From NCBI GenBank assembly GCA_022750435.1, contig JAKIVS010000007.1, positions 20,045 to 84,044 of the forward strand: DNA of 64,000 nt, written 5' to 3'. This stretch comes from Thermoplasmata archaeon. GTDB lineage: Archaea > Thermoplasmatota > Thermoplasmata > Lutacidiplasmatales > UBA184. This document shows positions 16,423 through 24,615 of the stretch, piece by piece. A program made the position numbers and the translations under genes. Within the stretch, counting starts at the first letter, position 1; each line of letters begins with the position of its first letter. The notes beneath the pieces were generated by a model. It saw nothing but the letters and a program-made list of their open reading frames with translations, ran no database searches and was not told the origin of the DNA.

Positions 16423-17490
16423 TCAGCTCAGGACTTCGGTGAGTCGGCCCTCGGAGCGGGCCCGCTTCAGCTCGAGCGCGATGCGGCGGCCCATCGACAG
16501 GTCCGGGGCGACGAGGTCGGAATACGGGGAGCCGTGGACGTACACGTTCGTCCCCGCGACGATGCGCGTGGAGATCTCGAACACCTTGAACACGAGGTCC
16601 TCGGTCATGATCCCCTCGACGCAGAACGGTCCGACCATCCCGCCGAACAGCTCGATCGAGCGTTCGATGATGCTAGCCCCCACGTCGAACACCTGCGGCA
16701 GCAGGGACTCGCGCATCACGACCGGGACGTTCCCCGTCACGACGAACGTCGGCCGGATCCCGGCGCGGAGCAGCTCCTCGTGCGCCCCGAGCTTGTACAG
16801 CTCGTCGATGTTGGCCTCGTCGCGACGGTCCATGCCGAGCAGTTCCAAGGAGCCGGACCCGACGCGGTAGCCGTCGGTGGAGAGGGGCGAATAGAAGAAA
16901 TGCAGATAGTAGCGGGTCCCCAGCACGTACTCCTGGATGACGTGCGGCCCCGTCGGCTGGAATCCCTCGAGCGCCTCGCGGTTCTTCGCGAGGAAGAACC
17001 CCTTGCCCCCTTTCGCCCCGTAGTACTTCACGATCGCCGGACCGTCGACCTCCTCGGGGGTCGCGTACCGCCGCGGCATCCGCACGCCGGCCGATTCGAG
17101 CCAGACGCGCTCCTTCTCCCGGTCCGACTCCCAGGCGATGACGGCCCGGTTCCCGAACACCGGGACCTTCAGCTCGGCGAACCGCTCCGGTCCGACGTAC
17201 TCGACGAAGGAGCCGTGCGGGACGATGACCGCGTTCGCCGCGTTCAGCTTCTCGCTTTCCCGCGCGAGGAGCGGGAGGGATTCGACGGAAAGGAACGAGT
17301 CGGGCCGGCCGAGGGGAAACGCGTCGTAGTACTTCGGCGGCGTTCCCGTGCATACGCCGAGGCTTTTGAATCCCTCCACGCGGGCGCCGTGGAAGATCTG
17401 CAACGAAGAATGGGAGCAGACGGTCGTGATGGTCGGGGCGCGGGCGGCGACCGGAGCCACGTGCTCCGGCGTGGAAAGTTCGATACCCAT
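16423..17490 (-). CDS. purP: Formate-dependent FAICAR synthetase PurP
   Basis: A 355-residue ATP-grasp enzyme that formylates AICAR with free formate and ATP, the archaeal replacement for the folate-dependent step of purine synthesis. Family blocks are TTVCSHSSLQIFHGARVEGF, VPHGSFVEYVG, VPVFGNRAVIAWE, IVKYYGAKGGKGFFLA, VIQEYVLGTRYYLHFFYSP and VFEISTRIVAGTNVY. A GGCTATCAG box is centred 25-26 nt before the ATG. The presence of this form is a strong archaeal marker. The nuclease-like gene ends about 60 bp upstream and seems to be a separate transcript. Confidence 0.96.
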   Translation of the reverse strand: MGIELSTPEHVAPVAARAPTITTVCSHSSLQIFHGARVEGFKSLGVCTGTPPKYYDAFPLGRPDSFLSVESLPLLARESEKLNAANAVIVPHGSFVEYVGPERFAELKVPVFGNRAVIAWESDREKERVWLESAGVRMPRRYATPEEVDGPAIVKYYGAKGGKGFFLAKNREALEGFQPTGPHVIQEYVLGTRYYLHFFYSPLSTDGYRVGSGSLELLGMDRRDEANIDELYKLGAHEELLRAGIRPTFVVTGNVPVVMRESLLPQVFDVGASIIERSIELFGGMVGPFCVEGIMTEDLVFKVFEISTRIVAGTNVYVHGSPYSDLVAPDLSMGRRIALELKRARSEGRLTEVLS

Positions 17491-17551
17491 ATCGAACGGA
17501 CAAGCGTTCGTCTGATAGCCTTTGCGCGGACGCCCCGTCGACGTCCGGCCG

Positions 17552-18763
17552 TCAACGCTCGAGCTCCCAGTACCAGCGGGTTCGCCGGCTCCCGGCCGAG
17601 GCGATCGCTTCCCGAGCCGCCGCGGGGACCTCGGGGTCTTTCGCGAGCTTCCGGACGGCCTCCGAATCCGACCGGTCGACCCGCGCGCTGAGGCCGTGCT
17701 CGGCGAGCACCTGACCCACCCGGTAGGCGTCGTAGCGCCAACTCTCCTCCCGGCGACGAATCGCCACGTCCTTCGTCCCGGGAATCCGATGGAGTCCCAA
17801 GTCCTCGGCGGCCTTGTGAAGCTCCGAGGCCGTCGCCTCGAGCTCCCCGCTCAGGGCGAGCTCCCGCTCCCGGAGCTCCCGGAACCGGTCGACGAGGAGC
17901 GCAAGACGCTCCCGGTCCCCGTCGGGGACCTCCTTGAACTCCGGACAGATCGAGCGGAAGTCGCACCGCGGGCACTGACGTCCTGGGGTCGGGGGGTATT
18001 CGGCCGCGCGGATGCCGTCGCGGACCACAGCGACGCGGCCGTGCAACTCCTCCAGCACGGGCGGTGCGCGGGGAGAGGTCCGGAGCGGCGTGAGCGAACG
18101 GAGATGGTACAGCGTCAGGCCCTCGACGGGGTCCGAGAAGTTCTCCTGAACGAGCACCTGGTAGAGGGCGAGCTGGTCCGACTCCTTCGCTTCGGTGCGC
18201 GAGATCTCGCGGCTCGTCTTGTAGTCGACGACGTCGAGACCCCCGGTTGGTGTACGGTCCACCCGGTCGACGTACCCGTGGACCGGAATCCCGTCCCACG
18301 TCGCCTCGAGATGCTCCTCAATCGCCACCGGCGTCGGGGGGCTCGCACGGACGGTCTCCCAATACCCGGTGAGGATCTCCTCGCCGAGCCGCTTGTAGCG
18401 GGTCTCCTCCTCGGGGGAGGTGTAGCCGTCCGACACCCACGCCCGGCGGTACATCTCGAGGACCGCCTCGGTTTCCCCGACCGCCCGCGGCTCCGAGGCC
18501 GCGCGCTTCGCCTCTCCGGCGCGGAAGTCCTCCAAGGTCAGCTGCGAACGCCCGCTCGGCGTCTTCCGGACGCTCGGGACCACCAGAGGGCGGACCGCCT
18601 CTTCGAGGACGGAATGGATGACCCGGCCGAAGGAGAAGTATCCGCGCGGCGCCTCCGGCAGGCGGTCGATGTAGAGGTACTTCCACCGGAGCGGGCACTC
18701 GAGGTAGGCCCGGACCGACGAGTAGCTGAGCGGGCTTCCCCGATTCACGATGGGGGAAGCCAT
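17552..18763 (-). CDS. PD-(D/E)XK nuclease superfamily protein (RecB/AddB/Cas4-like)
   Basis: A 403-residue protein. SYSSVRAYLECPLRWKYLYI gives the first Cys and the usual N-terminal helix; GYVDRVDRT and DVVDYKTSR are the D and (D/E)xK motifs, QLALYQVL is the QxxxY motif, and RQCPRCDFRSICPEF provides three more Cys, so a 4Fe-4S cluster as in AddB and Cas4 is expected. The last 120 residues are helical and unassigned. It may be single-strand exonuclease or repair factor; no helicase partner is adjacent. The GTG at 18748 is an alternative start, since a TCATTTTA box is centred 27 nt before it but only about 12 nt before the ATG. Confidence 0.78.
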   Translation of the reverse strand: MASPIVNRGSPLSYSSVRAYLECPLRWKYLYIDRLPEAPRGYFSFGRVIHSVLEEAVRPLVVPSVRKTPSGRSQLTLEDFRAGEAKRAASEPRAVGETEAVLEMYRRAWVSDGYTSPEEETRYKRLGEEILTGYWETVRASPPTPVAIEEHLEATWDGIPVHGYVDRVDRTPTGGLDVVDYKTSREISRTEAKESDQLALYQVLVQENFSDPVEGLTLYHLRSLTPLRTSPRAPPVLEELHGRVAVVRDGIRAAEYPPTPGRQCPRCDFRSICPEFKEVPDGDRERLALLVDRFRELRERELALSGELEATASELHKAAEDLGLHRIPGTKDVAIRRREESWRYDAYRVGQVLAEHGLSARVDRSDSEAVRKLAKDPEVPAAAREAIASAGSRRTRWYWELER

Positions 18764-18848
18764 CGCCGGGTAAAATGATTCGGGACCGCCCTGCGGCCCG
18801 GCGCGCCCTGGAGGCGGGAGGGCAGGAAAGGGTTCGAGCCGGACCCGC

Positions 18849-19949
18849 TCAGTTGAGCGCGCCGACGGAGCTCTCCTCGAGCACCGAGGACGGGCGGGGC
18901 AACGGCATCGGCAACGGGTTCGTGCCGCGCGCCTGCGGGTTGGTGAGGTTCTTCGGCAGCCCGAGGAGGTCGAGGAGCTCCTTGTAGTGGTTGCGGATCG
19001 TCACGGGTGTGACGTTCGCGACCGCCGCGATCCGGTCCTGGCTGCGGGGCTCGCCCATCAGGTTCGAGGCGATGTAGATGATCGTCGCCAAGATCCCGTT
19101 CGGCAGCACCCCCGAGGTCGAGTAGACCTGCTCCACTTGCTCGAGCAGGTCGAGCACCTTGTGCCGGACCTCCTTCGAGAGGTTAAGGTCCTGCGTGAAC
19201 CGGACCAGGTAGTCGCGGGGCTCGACGGGCTTGAGACCGAGCTTGAGCTCACGCGCGAGCAGCGTGTAGGCCCGGCCGACCTCGATCTTGGTCGCCTTCG
19301 AGTGCGCGATGATCTCCTTCATCGTGCGGGGCACGTGGCACTGCCGGCACGCCGCGTAGACGGAGGCGGCGACGAGCGCGACGATTTTCTTGCCGCGAGT
19401 CGCTTTGTGCTCGAGCGCGCGGCGGTAGATGTACGTCGCCGACTCCTTGACCTCTCGCGAGAGTCCCAGGACCCCGGCGAGCCGGTTGAGCTCGCCGAGC
19501 GCGACGACCAGGTTCCGCTGGTGCGTGCGGGCCGCGCGCAGGCGGTGGTTGAGCTTCCGCAGGTGGTAGAACTTCAGCGAAGCGTGGCGGGAGAGCGAGT
19601 TGCCCTGAAAGTCCCGCGTGGGGACGCCAATCTCGCTGAAGAGCCCCTTGTCGGGCATGAGGGGGGAGATGACGGGACCCCAACCGCGGGCCTCACGGCC
19701 CGTGTCCTCTTTGGAGCCGCGCTGGCCCCGGTCCGAGACGAGGGCGGAGGCGTCCACCACGAGGCCGCAGTCGGCGCACACGATCTCCCCGCGCATGTCG
19801 TCGCGGGTGAGGTGCGAAGACCCGCACTCGGGGCACGCATCTTGGGGTGGCGCCTCGTCCGAAACCGTCGGTTTCGAAGGTTTCGTAGCCCCCTTCGGCG
19901 CGTTCGCCGCCGTCGAAGACCGAACCGTGGACGAGGTGTGGCCCTTCAT
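18849..19949 (-). CDS. tfb: Transcription initiation factor TFB
   Basis: A 366-residue TFIIB homologue that bridges TBP-TATA and RNA polymerase. The zinc ribbon uses Cys39, 42, 58 and 61 (CPEC...CADC). The B-reader/linker follows (about residues 85-115), then two cyclin repeats (about 135-230 and 235-330), the second ending in an HTH that reads the BRE (TPVTIRNHYKELLDLL). A polar 38-residue N-terminal extension and a Pro-rich tail are longer than usual. The gene has the strongest TATA box in the window, with an 8-nt predicted leader. Multiple TFBs are common in archaea; whether this is the housekeeping one is unknown. Confidence 0.96.
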   Translation of the reverse strand: MKGHTSSTVRSSTAANAPKGATKPSKPTVSDEAPPQDACPECGSSHLTRDDMRGEIVCADCGLVVDASALVSDRGQRGSKEDTGREARGWGPVISPLMPDKGLFSEIGVPTRDFQGNSLSRHASLKFYHLRKLNHRLRAARTHQRNLVVALGELNRLAGVLGLSREVKESATYIYRRALEHKATRGKKIVALVAASVYAACRQCHVPRTMKEIIAHSKATKIEVGRAYTLLARELKLGLKPVEPRDYLVRFTQDLNLSKEVRHKVLDLLEQVEQVYSTSGVLPNGILATIIYIASNLMGEPRSQDRIAAVANVTPVTIRNHYKELLDLLGLPKNLTNPQARGTNPLPMPLPRPSSVLEESSVGALN

Positions 19950-19978
19950 ACTGACCGTTTAAGCTCATCGGACCACCC

Positions 19979-19988
19979 GTATATATAG
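19979..19988 (-). promoter_or_regulatory. Strong TATA box of tfb
   Basis: CTATATATAC on the minus strand, centred about 34 nt before the tfb ATG, predicting transcription start near 19957 and a very short leader. The element is nearly palindromic, so it might also fire rightward into the gene-free stretch beyond. Confidence 0.65.
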
Positions 19989-19989
19989 T

Positions 19990-20590
19990 CTGGGCCAACT
20001 CCTGTCAGGGTTGTTTGTACACTTCCGACACCGTGAGCCGCCCTGTCACGGCTTTGAAACTAACCTAGGCTCTTGAAACCGAACCCCGGCTCATGAATCG
20101 AAACGACTCGACCTTCGACCTCCCAGCGGACGCCTCGACTGCTAGGGCACAAGTTGGCTGAGAACAGCGTCTCACGGGGGGATGGGAACGCCCGGGCCGC
20201 TACCTTTGGGAACACAAGGGAGCAGAGACTACCTCCCCCACCCACGGTGACGCCCCCCTCTCGAAGCGACTCCAAAGCCGTTCGAGAAGCGAGGGCATTG
20301 TCGCGCGGTCGGACCCTCGGTTCCAACCCCTCCGCGGACCCCAGGGTAAGTCCGAACGGCTGAGTTCAGCCTCAGAGACGTAACGTCCATTGCGGTCGGT
20401 TCTCAGATCGGGCAGCCCGACGCTCTTGCCCTCTCTGGTCGCACCTCACCCGGTGGTGGTCGCCCGAGACTCGATCCGGCTCCGATCGCGCGAATCCGAA
20501 CCGCAAGGACGCTGCCTTCCATCCGGGAAAGGAGCCTACCGGCCCCGGTGCTGCGTGAGCCGCTTTGGAGCCGGCGAGGTATGAGTCATG
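19990..20590. other. Gene-free interval of about 600 bp
   Basis: No protein with family features is visible on either strand; the short open frames here lack domains and starts with promoters. GC content is visibly lower than in the neighbours. A small hairpin CCGTGA / TCACGG occurs at 20031-20051. I looked for RNase P, SRP RNA and tRNA hallmarks and did not find them. It could hold an unrecognised non-coding RNA driven from the tfb-side TATA element, or decayed sequence. Confidence 0.4.
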
Positions 20591-21016
20591 TCACGCCCCA
20601 TAGGAAAGGAGTAGCTTCAGAAGGTTCGCACGATCGCCCGGACTCAGGCGATTCATCACGTGATCCTCGACCCCGACGGTGGCTCGTGTGCAAGCACTGA
20701 GCTTCCGACGTCCCTCGGCGGTCAGTCGGGCCCCCCTCGCGCGACCCACGTCGGGCGTTTCGGGTCGGGTCGCCCACCCCCTTCGCTCCAACCCGCTAAG
20801 GATTCGAAACATCGTCTGCGGCGTCACGAACGTTTGACGGGCCAATTGAGCGTTTGAAAGCCCTGGAGACTGCTCAAGAATCGCCATGGTCGCGTACTGA
20901 GACAGAGTGACGCCGAGTCTTCGCAGGGAGCGGTCCATCATGGTGTGGAGCTCGTGCTGGGCCCGTTTCAGCTGGTACCCGACGCGCATGCGGGCATCCT
21001 GTTCTTCGAAGGTCAT
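20591..21016 (-). CDS. MarR-family transcriptional regulator
   Basis: A 141-residue winged-helix protein of the MarR fold: long N-terminal dimer helix (QDARMRVGYQLKRAQHELHTMMD), LGVTLSQYATMAILEQSPGLSNAQLA leading into the recognition helix TPQTMFRILSGLERRGWATR, wing with ARGARLTAEGRRKL, then C-terminal dimer helices. The ATG at 21016 is used because the longer frame would include the promoter repeats. It is transcribed divergently from a small monooxygenase-like gene, and two 14-bp direct repeats containing TATA elements fill the spacer, so autoregulation and control of its neighbour are likely. Ligand unknown. Confidence 0.88.
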   Translation of the reverse strand: MTFEEQDARMRVGYQLKRAQHELHTMMDRSLRRLGVTLSQYATMAILEQSPGLSNAQLARQTFVTPQTMFRILSGLERRGWATRPETPDVGRARGARLTAEGRRKLSACTRATVGVEDHVMNRLSPGDRANLLKLLLSYGA

Positions 21017-21017
21017 A

Positions 21018-21050
21018 TCAGCGTGCTTATATGTTGTCAGCGTGCTTATA
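21018..21050. promoter_or_regulatory. Tandem 14-bp repeats: likely MarR operator overlapping promoters
   Basis: TCAGCGTGCTTATA occurs at 21018-21031 and again at 21037-21050, a 19-bp period (roughly two helical turns). Each copy ends in a TATA-like TTATA, so repressor bound here would block promoters for both the marR gene and the divergent monooxygenase-like gene. Repeats are seen directly; the operator role is inferred. Confidence 0.6.
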
Positions 21051-21066
21051 CTCGTTGGAGCAAGCC

Positions 21067-21399
21067 ATGCCAACCACCATCGAGACCGGAGCGCGCATCG
21101 TGACGCTGATCAACGTCTTCACCGTGGAGCCGGGCCGACAGGACGACCTCGTGCGGGAGCTTGAAGACGTCACCGAGCACTTCATGAAGAAGGCTCCGGG
21201 CTTCATCTCGGCGAGCATCCACCGCGGCCTTGACGGACAGCACGTCGCCAACTACGGTCAGTGGGAGTCTATGGAGGCCCTCGACGCCATGCGTCGGAAC
21301 CCGGACGCGCAGGCCACCATGAAGAAGGCCGCCGCGATCGGGACCCCGGCCGCCTACCTGTACACGGTGGAATCCGTTCACCACCGGTCCAGCGAGTAG
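21067..21399 (+). CDS. Antibiotic biosynthesis monooxygenase (ABM)-domain protein
   Basis: A 110-residue ferredoxin-like dimeric alpha/beta-barrel protein. IVTLINVFTVEPGRQDDLVREL is the first strand-helix unit, APGFISASIHRGLDGQHVANYGQWESMEAL the middle block, and AAYLYTVESVH the last strand; these match ABM/YgiN-like proteins, which oxidise quinone-type substrates without cofactors or bind small aromatics. It starts at the ATG at 21067, directly after the shared repeats. Control by the divergent MarR protein suggests a response to an aromatic or redox-active compound. Confidence 0.82.
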   Translation: MPTTIETGARIVTLINVFTVEPGRQDDLVRELEDVTEHFMKKAPGFISASIHRGLDGQHVANYGQWESMEALDAMRRNPDAQATMKKAAAIGTPAAYLYTVESVHHRSSE

Positions 21400-21659
21400 G
21401 ATTCGCCTCGGAAGGGGCCAGGTCGTGTCCAACCCGGGGAGGAGCCTCGAACGCAGAGAGCTGGTCGCACCGGGACCCCGGTACTGCTGGGACCGGGCAG
21501 AATACTCGGGCGGCCGGTCGTCCCCCCGCTGTACGGCGGGCGCCCTCCCGTCGGCCATCCGTTCTTGTCGGGCGAGCCCTCCCGAGCGCGCCCCGGGCCG
21601 GCCGCCGTGCGATGCCGCCGCTCGCGGACCCGTGTACTCTTAAGCGAGCGCGCCGCTCG

Positions 21660-23129
21660 ATGGAACGAGACCGGGCCGGGTCCCGGTCGGTGACGACGAT
21701 GGACCGCTACGAACGGGTGCCGATCGAGGAACAGCCCCCCGCTGAGCGGGTCCGGAAGTTCGCGCTGATCGACGAGCCGTACACGCTCGAGCAAGCCGTG
21801 CTCGAGGGGCAGCGGTGTCTCCAATGCGCGATGCCCTACTGTGTCCAAGGGTGCCCGATCACCCAGGATTGCCGGGGGTACAACATCCTCGTCGGGGAGC
21901 GAGATTTCGACGGCGCGGCGCGCCTCACGCTCCGCGACAACCCGCTCTCGACGGTGCTCTGCAAGACCTGCTACCACTTTTGCGAGGACGATTGCATCAT
22001 GGCCGGGCGGGGCGTTCCCATCGCCATCCGCCACCTCAAGCGCGCGGCGCTCGACTTCGGAAAATCCGACCTCCTCTACGTCCCCTCCAAACGGCGGGAG
22101 GAACGGGTCGCCATCATCGGGGGCGGCCCGGCCGGGCTGATGGCCGCGTGGGACCTCGCCGTGCGGGGCCACCCCGTGACCGTCTTCGAGCAGGAGCCGT
22201 TCCTCGGCGGCCAAGTCAACACGATCCCCCGCTACCACCTCGAGAAGGACGACGTCGACACCGACCTGGCGCGCTGGAAGAACCTCGACGTCACCTTCGT
22301 CGTCGGCGAGAAGGCGGGGCCGGACCTTTCTCCGAAGAAGCTCCTGACGGACGGGTACGAGGCCGTACTCGTCACCGTGGGAGCCTCGAAGGCGCGCGAG
22401 CTCAACGTGCCGGGGGAACATCTCCCGGGCGTCTACCACGCCCTCCCGTTCCTGCTCGCGATCAACAAGCGCCCCGAGGGCCTGTTCGGCCGGACCGGCC
22501 GCCGGGTGATCGTCATCGGCGCCGGGGACGTCGCCCTCGACGCGGCGCGGTCGGCGCGACGCCTCACCGGAGGGGGGGAAGTCCTCCTCGTCTACCGCCG
22601 TGGACCTGAGGACATGAAAGCCACGGAGGAAGAGAAAGCCGGCGGGGAGATCGAGGGCATCCGCTTCGTCTTCTACCGCTCGCCCAAGTCGATCGTCGGT
22701 TCCCAGCACGTCGAGGGACTGATGGTGGAGCGCACCGAGCATGGCCCGGTGGACGCGAAGGGCCGTCGTCCGCTCATCACGGTGCCGAACTCCGAGGAGC
22801 TCCTCCCGGCGGACATGGTCATCATCGCCGTCGGCGAGGTCGCCGACGTCGCGGGGTTCGAGCCCGACTACAAGTTCAAATTCGCCTCGATGGGCTGGCC
22901 GGAGGGCGCCCGCGACGACACGATGACGGAGGTCGAGGGGGTCTTCGCCACCGGCGGCCGGTCCGTGGTCCATGCGATGGGCGCGGGCGAGCGCGCCGCC
23001 GCGGCCATCGACGCCTACCTCGCGAAAAAACACGGCCGCGCGCCGGAGCCCCGCCCCGACCCCTTCGGTGGGACCACCCCGCCGCCGGTCGTGCCGCCGG
23101 GCTACGGCGCCCCGACGTGGACTCCGTAG
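21660..23129 (+). CDS. GltD-like NAD(P)H oxidoreductase, copy 1
   Basis: A 489-residue flavoprotein of the glutamate synthase small-subunit family. The N-terminal Fe-S domain has CLQCAMPYCVQGCP (Cys53, 56, 61, 65) and CKTCYHFCEDDCI; then an FAD-binding GGGPAGLMAAW and an NAD(P)-binding VIGAGDVALDAARSARR, and the C-terminal FAD contact GVFATGGRSVVHAMGAGERAAAAI. It would pass electrons from NAD(P)H to an unknown partner, since no GltB large subunit is in the window. Start at ATG 21660; ATG 21699 is an alternative. A second, diverged copy lies at 45.8-47.2 kb. The 260 bp before it hold no recognised gene. Confidence 0.88.
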   Translation: MERDRAGSRSVTTMDRYERVPIEEQPPAERVRKFALIDEPYTLEQAVLEGQRCLQCAMPYCVQGCPITQDCRGYNILVGERDFDGAARLTLRDNPLSTVLCKTCYHFCEDDCIMAGRGVPIAIRHLKRAALDFGKSDLLYVPSKRREERVAIIGGGPAGLMAAWDLAVRGHPVTVFEQEPFLGGQVNTIPRYHLEKDDVDTDLARWKNLDVTFVVGEKAGPDLSPKKLLTDGYEAVLVTVGASKARELNVPGEHLPGVYHALPFLLAINKRPEGLFGRTGRRVIVIGAGDVALDAARSARRLTGGGEVLLVYRRGPEDMKATEEEKAGGEIEGIRFVFYRSPKSIVGSQHVEGLMVERTEHGPVDAKGRRPLITVPNSEELLPADMVIIAVGEVADVAGFEPDYKFKFASMGWPEGARDDTMTEVEGVFATGGRSVVHAMGAGERAAAAIDAYLAKKHGRAPEPRPDPFGGTTPPPVVPPGYGAPTWTP

Positions 23130-23286
23130 CGCCGGACCGAAGCGAGCCGTCCCGGTCGACGGGATTCGTGGTCGGCGTCCCACGCCGCGCCATCTCCGCG
23201 GGAGTTCGGGGTCGGTGGGCAACGGTCTCCGAGCTATGCAAAGACGCCGACGGGACGACCGTCGCATCGGTCGTCGCGGGAGGTGT

Positions 23287-24564
23287 CTACGCCGCCGCCG
23301 AGACCGAGAAGACGCAGCCGCGCTGCGCGTGGCGGCGGGGGTCCGGCCGCGACACGTCGTAGCCGTTCCCAAGGCGGGTCTCCAGGGCGGCCTTGATCAG
23401 CTGGGGGCAGAGGATCCGCCCGACCTCGGGCGACTGCGCGACGCACGCGAAGCAGCCGTTCACCCGCAGCACGAGCGGCTGACTCTTGACCATGGAGAGG
23501 CGCCCCATCGCGTGGGTGTCGTAGTACGTCTGGAGCGAGCGGGCGACCTCGACGGGCGTCTCCCCCTCGAGCGACCGGCCGACCTCGCGGCCGACCTGGC
23601 GGCCGATGGTCGCAATCAGCTCCGTGATGTCGAGGGTCATGCCCGAGACCCCGGCGATCCGCATTCCGAGCGCAGTCACGTCCCGGATCCGGTCGACCGA
23701 CTCCGCCTCCCGTCCCTGGACGACCGGTAGGCCGGCGCTCACCGGCGTCTCGAGCTCGACCAAACGGCGCTCCACCTTCGAGCTCTTGCTCCACAGGCGT
23801 TGGTGATAGTCCCGCGCGAGCCGGAAGAACGACGGCGCGCTCGACCAGAGCGCCACCTGGTGGGTGTCGGAAGCGCCCAGGCCCTCCGCGCCGGACACGT
23901 AGATGAGCGCCCCGGTCCGGTCGATGACCACCGTGCGGTTCGAGACCGGGCCGCTCGCATGGCGGAGCTCGCTGAACGTACCGAACAGCTTCGCCTCGGT
24001 CAGGTTCCCGAAGGTGACCTCGGTGACGACCCGCACGCGGACGCCGCGCTCGGACGCGTCCCGGAGGGCCCGGTCGACGCCGCCGTCGACCGCGCGGGAG
24101 AGCGAGAAGCCGCCCACGGCGACCCGGATCTCCTCCCGGGCCATACCGATCCGCTTGTTCAGGAACTTGTGGATCGTGTCCGGCCCCTCGAGGACCGTGA
24201 ACCGGTGGGCGTCGCCGGTCGCGGGCGCCTCGAGGCTCTCGCGCCAATCCGCGAGCACGCGCTCTCGGTCGCCTTCGAGGCGGCGGAGCTTGTCCCCGGC
24301 CCGCCGGATCCACCGATTGACCACGGCCTCGGGGGGGACGGCGGCGAAGCGCATCGGCCGCTGGCCGTAGGAGGTGACGAGACCGGCCGTCTCCAGTTGC
24401 CGGATGAACCGGTACGCCTCGGCCCGGTTCAGCGCCGAAAGGCGAGCGAGTTCGGCCGCAGTTTGCGGCCCCTCGCGGCAGAGCGCGAGGTAGAGGCGGG
24501 CCCCCTGTTCCGGGACCCCGTGCTCGACGAGCAGACCGTGGAGGCCCCCGTTCGGCTGCCCCAC
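23287..24564 (-). CDS. TrmB-family regulator with C-terminal V4R-like domain
   Basis: A 425-residue regulator. The winged helix (residues about 8-75: EQGARLYLALCREGPQTAAELA, NRAEAYRFIRQLETAGLV) is TrmB type; residues 95-270 match the PLD-like effector region (VLEGPDTIHKFLNKRI, EIRVAVGGFSLSRAVDGGV). The last ~130 residues (VNGCFACVAQSPEVGRILCPQLIKAAL, RGCVFSV) resemble the 4-vinyl-reductase (V4R) ligand domain with its conserved Cys residues, an unusual third module. A GTG start is supported by a GATAAAAGG box centred 26 nt upstream. Ligand and targets are unknown; it faces the GltD-like gene convergently. Confidence 0.78.
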   Translation of the reverse strand: MGQPNGGLHGLLVEHGVPEQGARLYLALCREGPQTAAELARLSALNRAEAYRFIRQLETAGLVTSYGQRPMRFAAVPPEAVVNRWIRRAGDKLRRLEGDRERVLADWRESLEAPATGDAHRFTVLEGPDTIHKFLNKRIGMAREEIRVAVGGFSLSRAVDGGVDRALRDASERGVRVRVVTEVTFGNLTEAKLFGTFSELRHASGPVSNRTVVIDRTGALIYVSGAEGLGASDTHQVALWSSAPSFFRLARDYHQRLWSKSSKVERRLVELETPVSAGLPVVQGREAESVDRIRDVTALGMRIAGVSGMTLDITELIATIGRQVGREVGRSLEGETPVEVARSLQTYYDTHAMGRLSMVKSQPLVLRVNGCFACVAQSPEVGRILCPQLIKAALETRLGNGYDVSRPDPRRHAQRGCVFSVSAAA

Positions 24565-24615
24565 GGCCTTCGAGGCCGCCGACGGGATAAAAGGACGGCG
24601 AGACGACGGGACGAT

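Noticed and set aside
20060..20363. Two short open frames in the gene-free interval
   Set aside because: No hydrophobic segments, domains or placed promoters, and the two frames lie on opposite strands of the same bases.
19990..20590. RNase P RNA, SRP 7S RNA or a tRNA in the gene-free interval
   Set aside because: The conserved loops (GAGGAAAGUC-type for RNase P, GGAAGG-type domain IV for SRP) are absent, and the GGTTCCAACCC at about 20329 cannot be extended to a tRNA fold.
21425..21643. Small open frame between the ABM gene and the GltD-like gene
   Set aside because: Arg/Pro/Ser-rich translation with no conserved pattern, and no promoter at the right distance.
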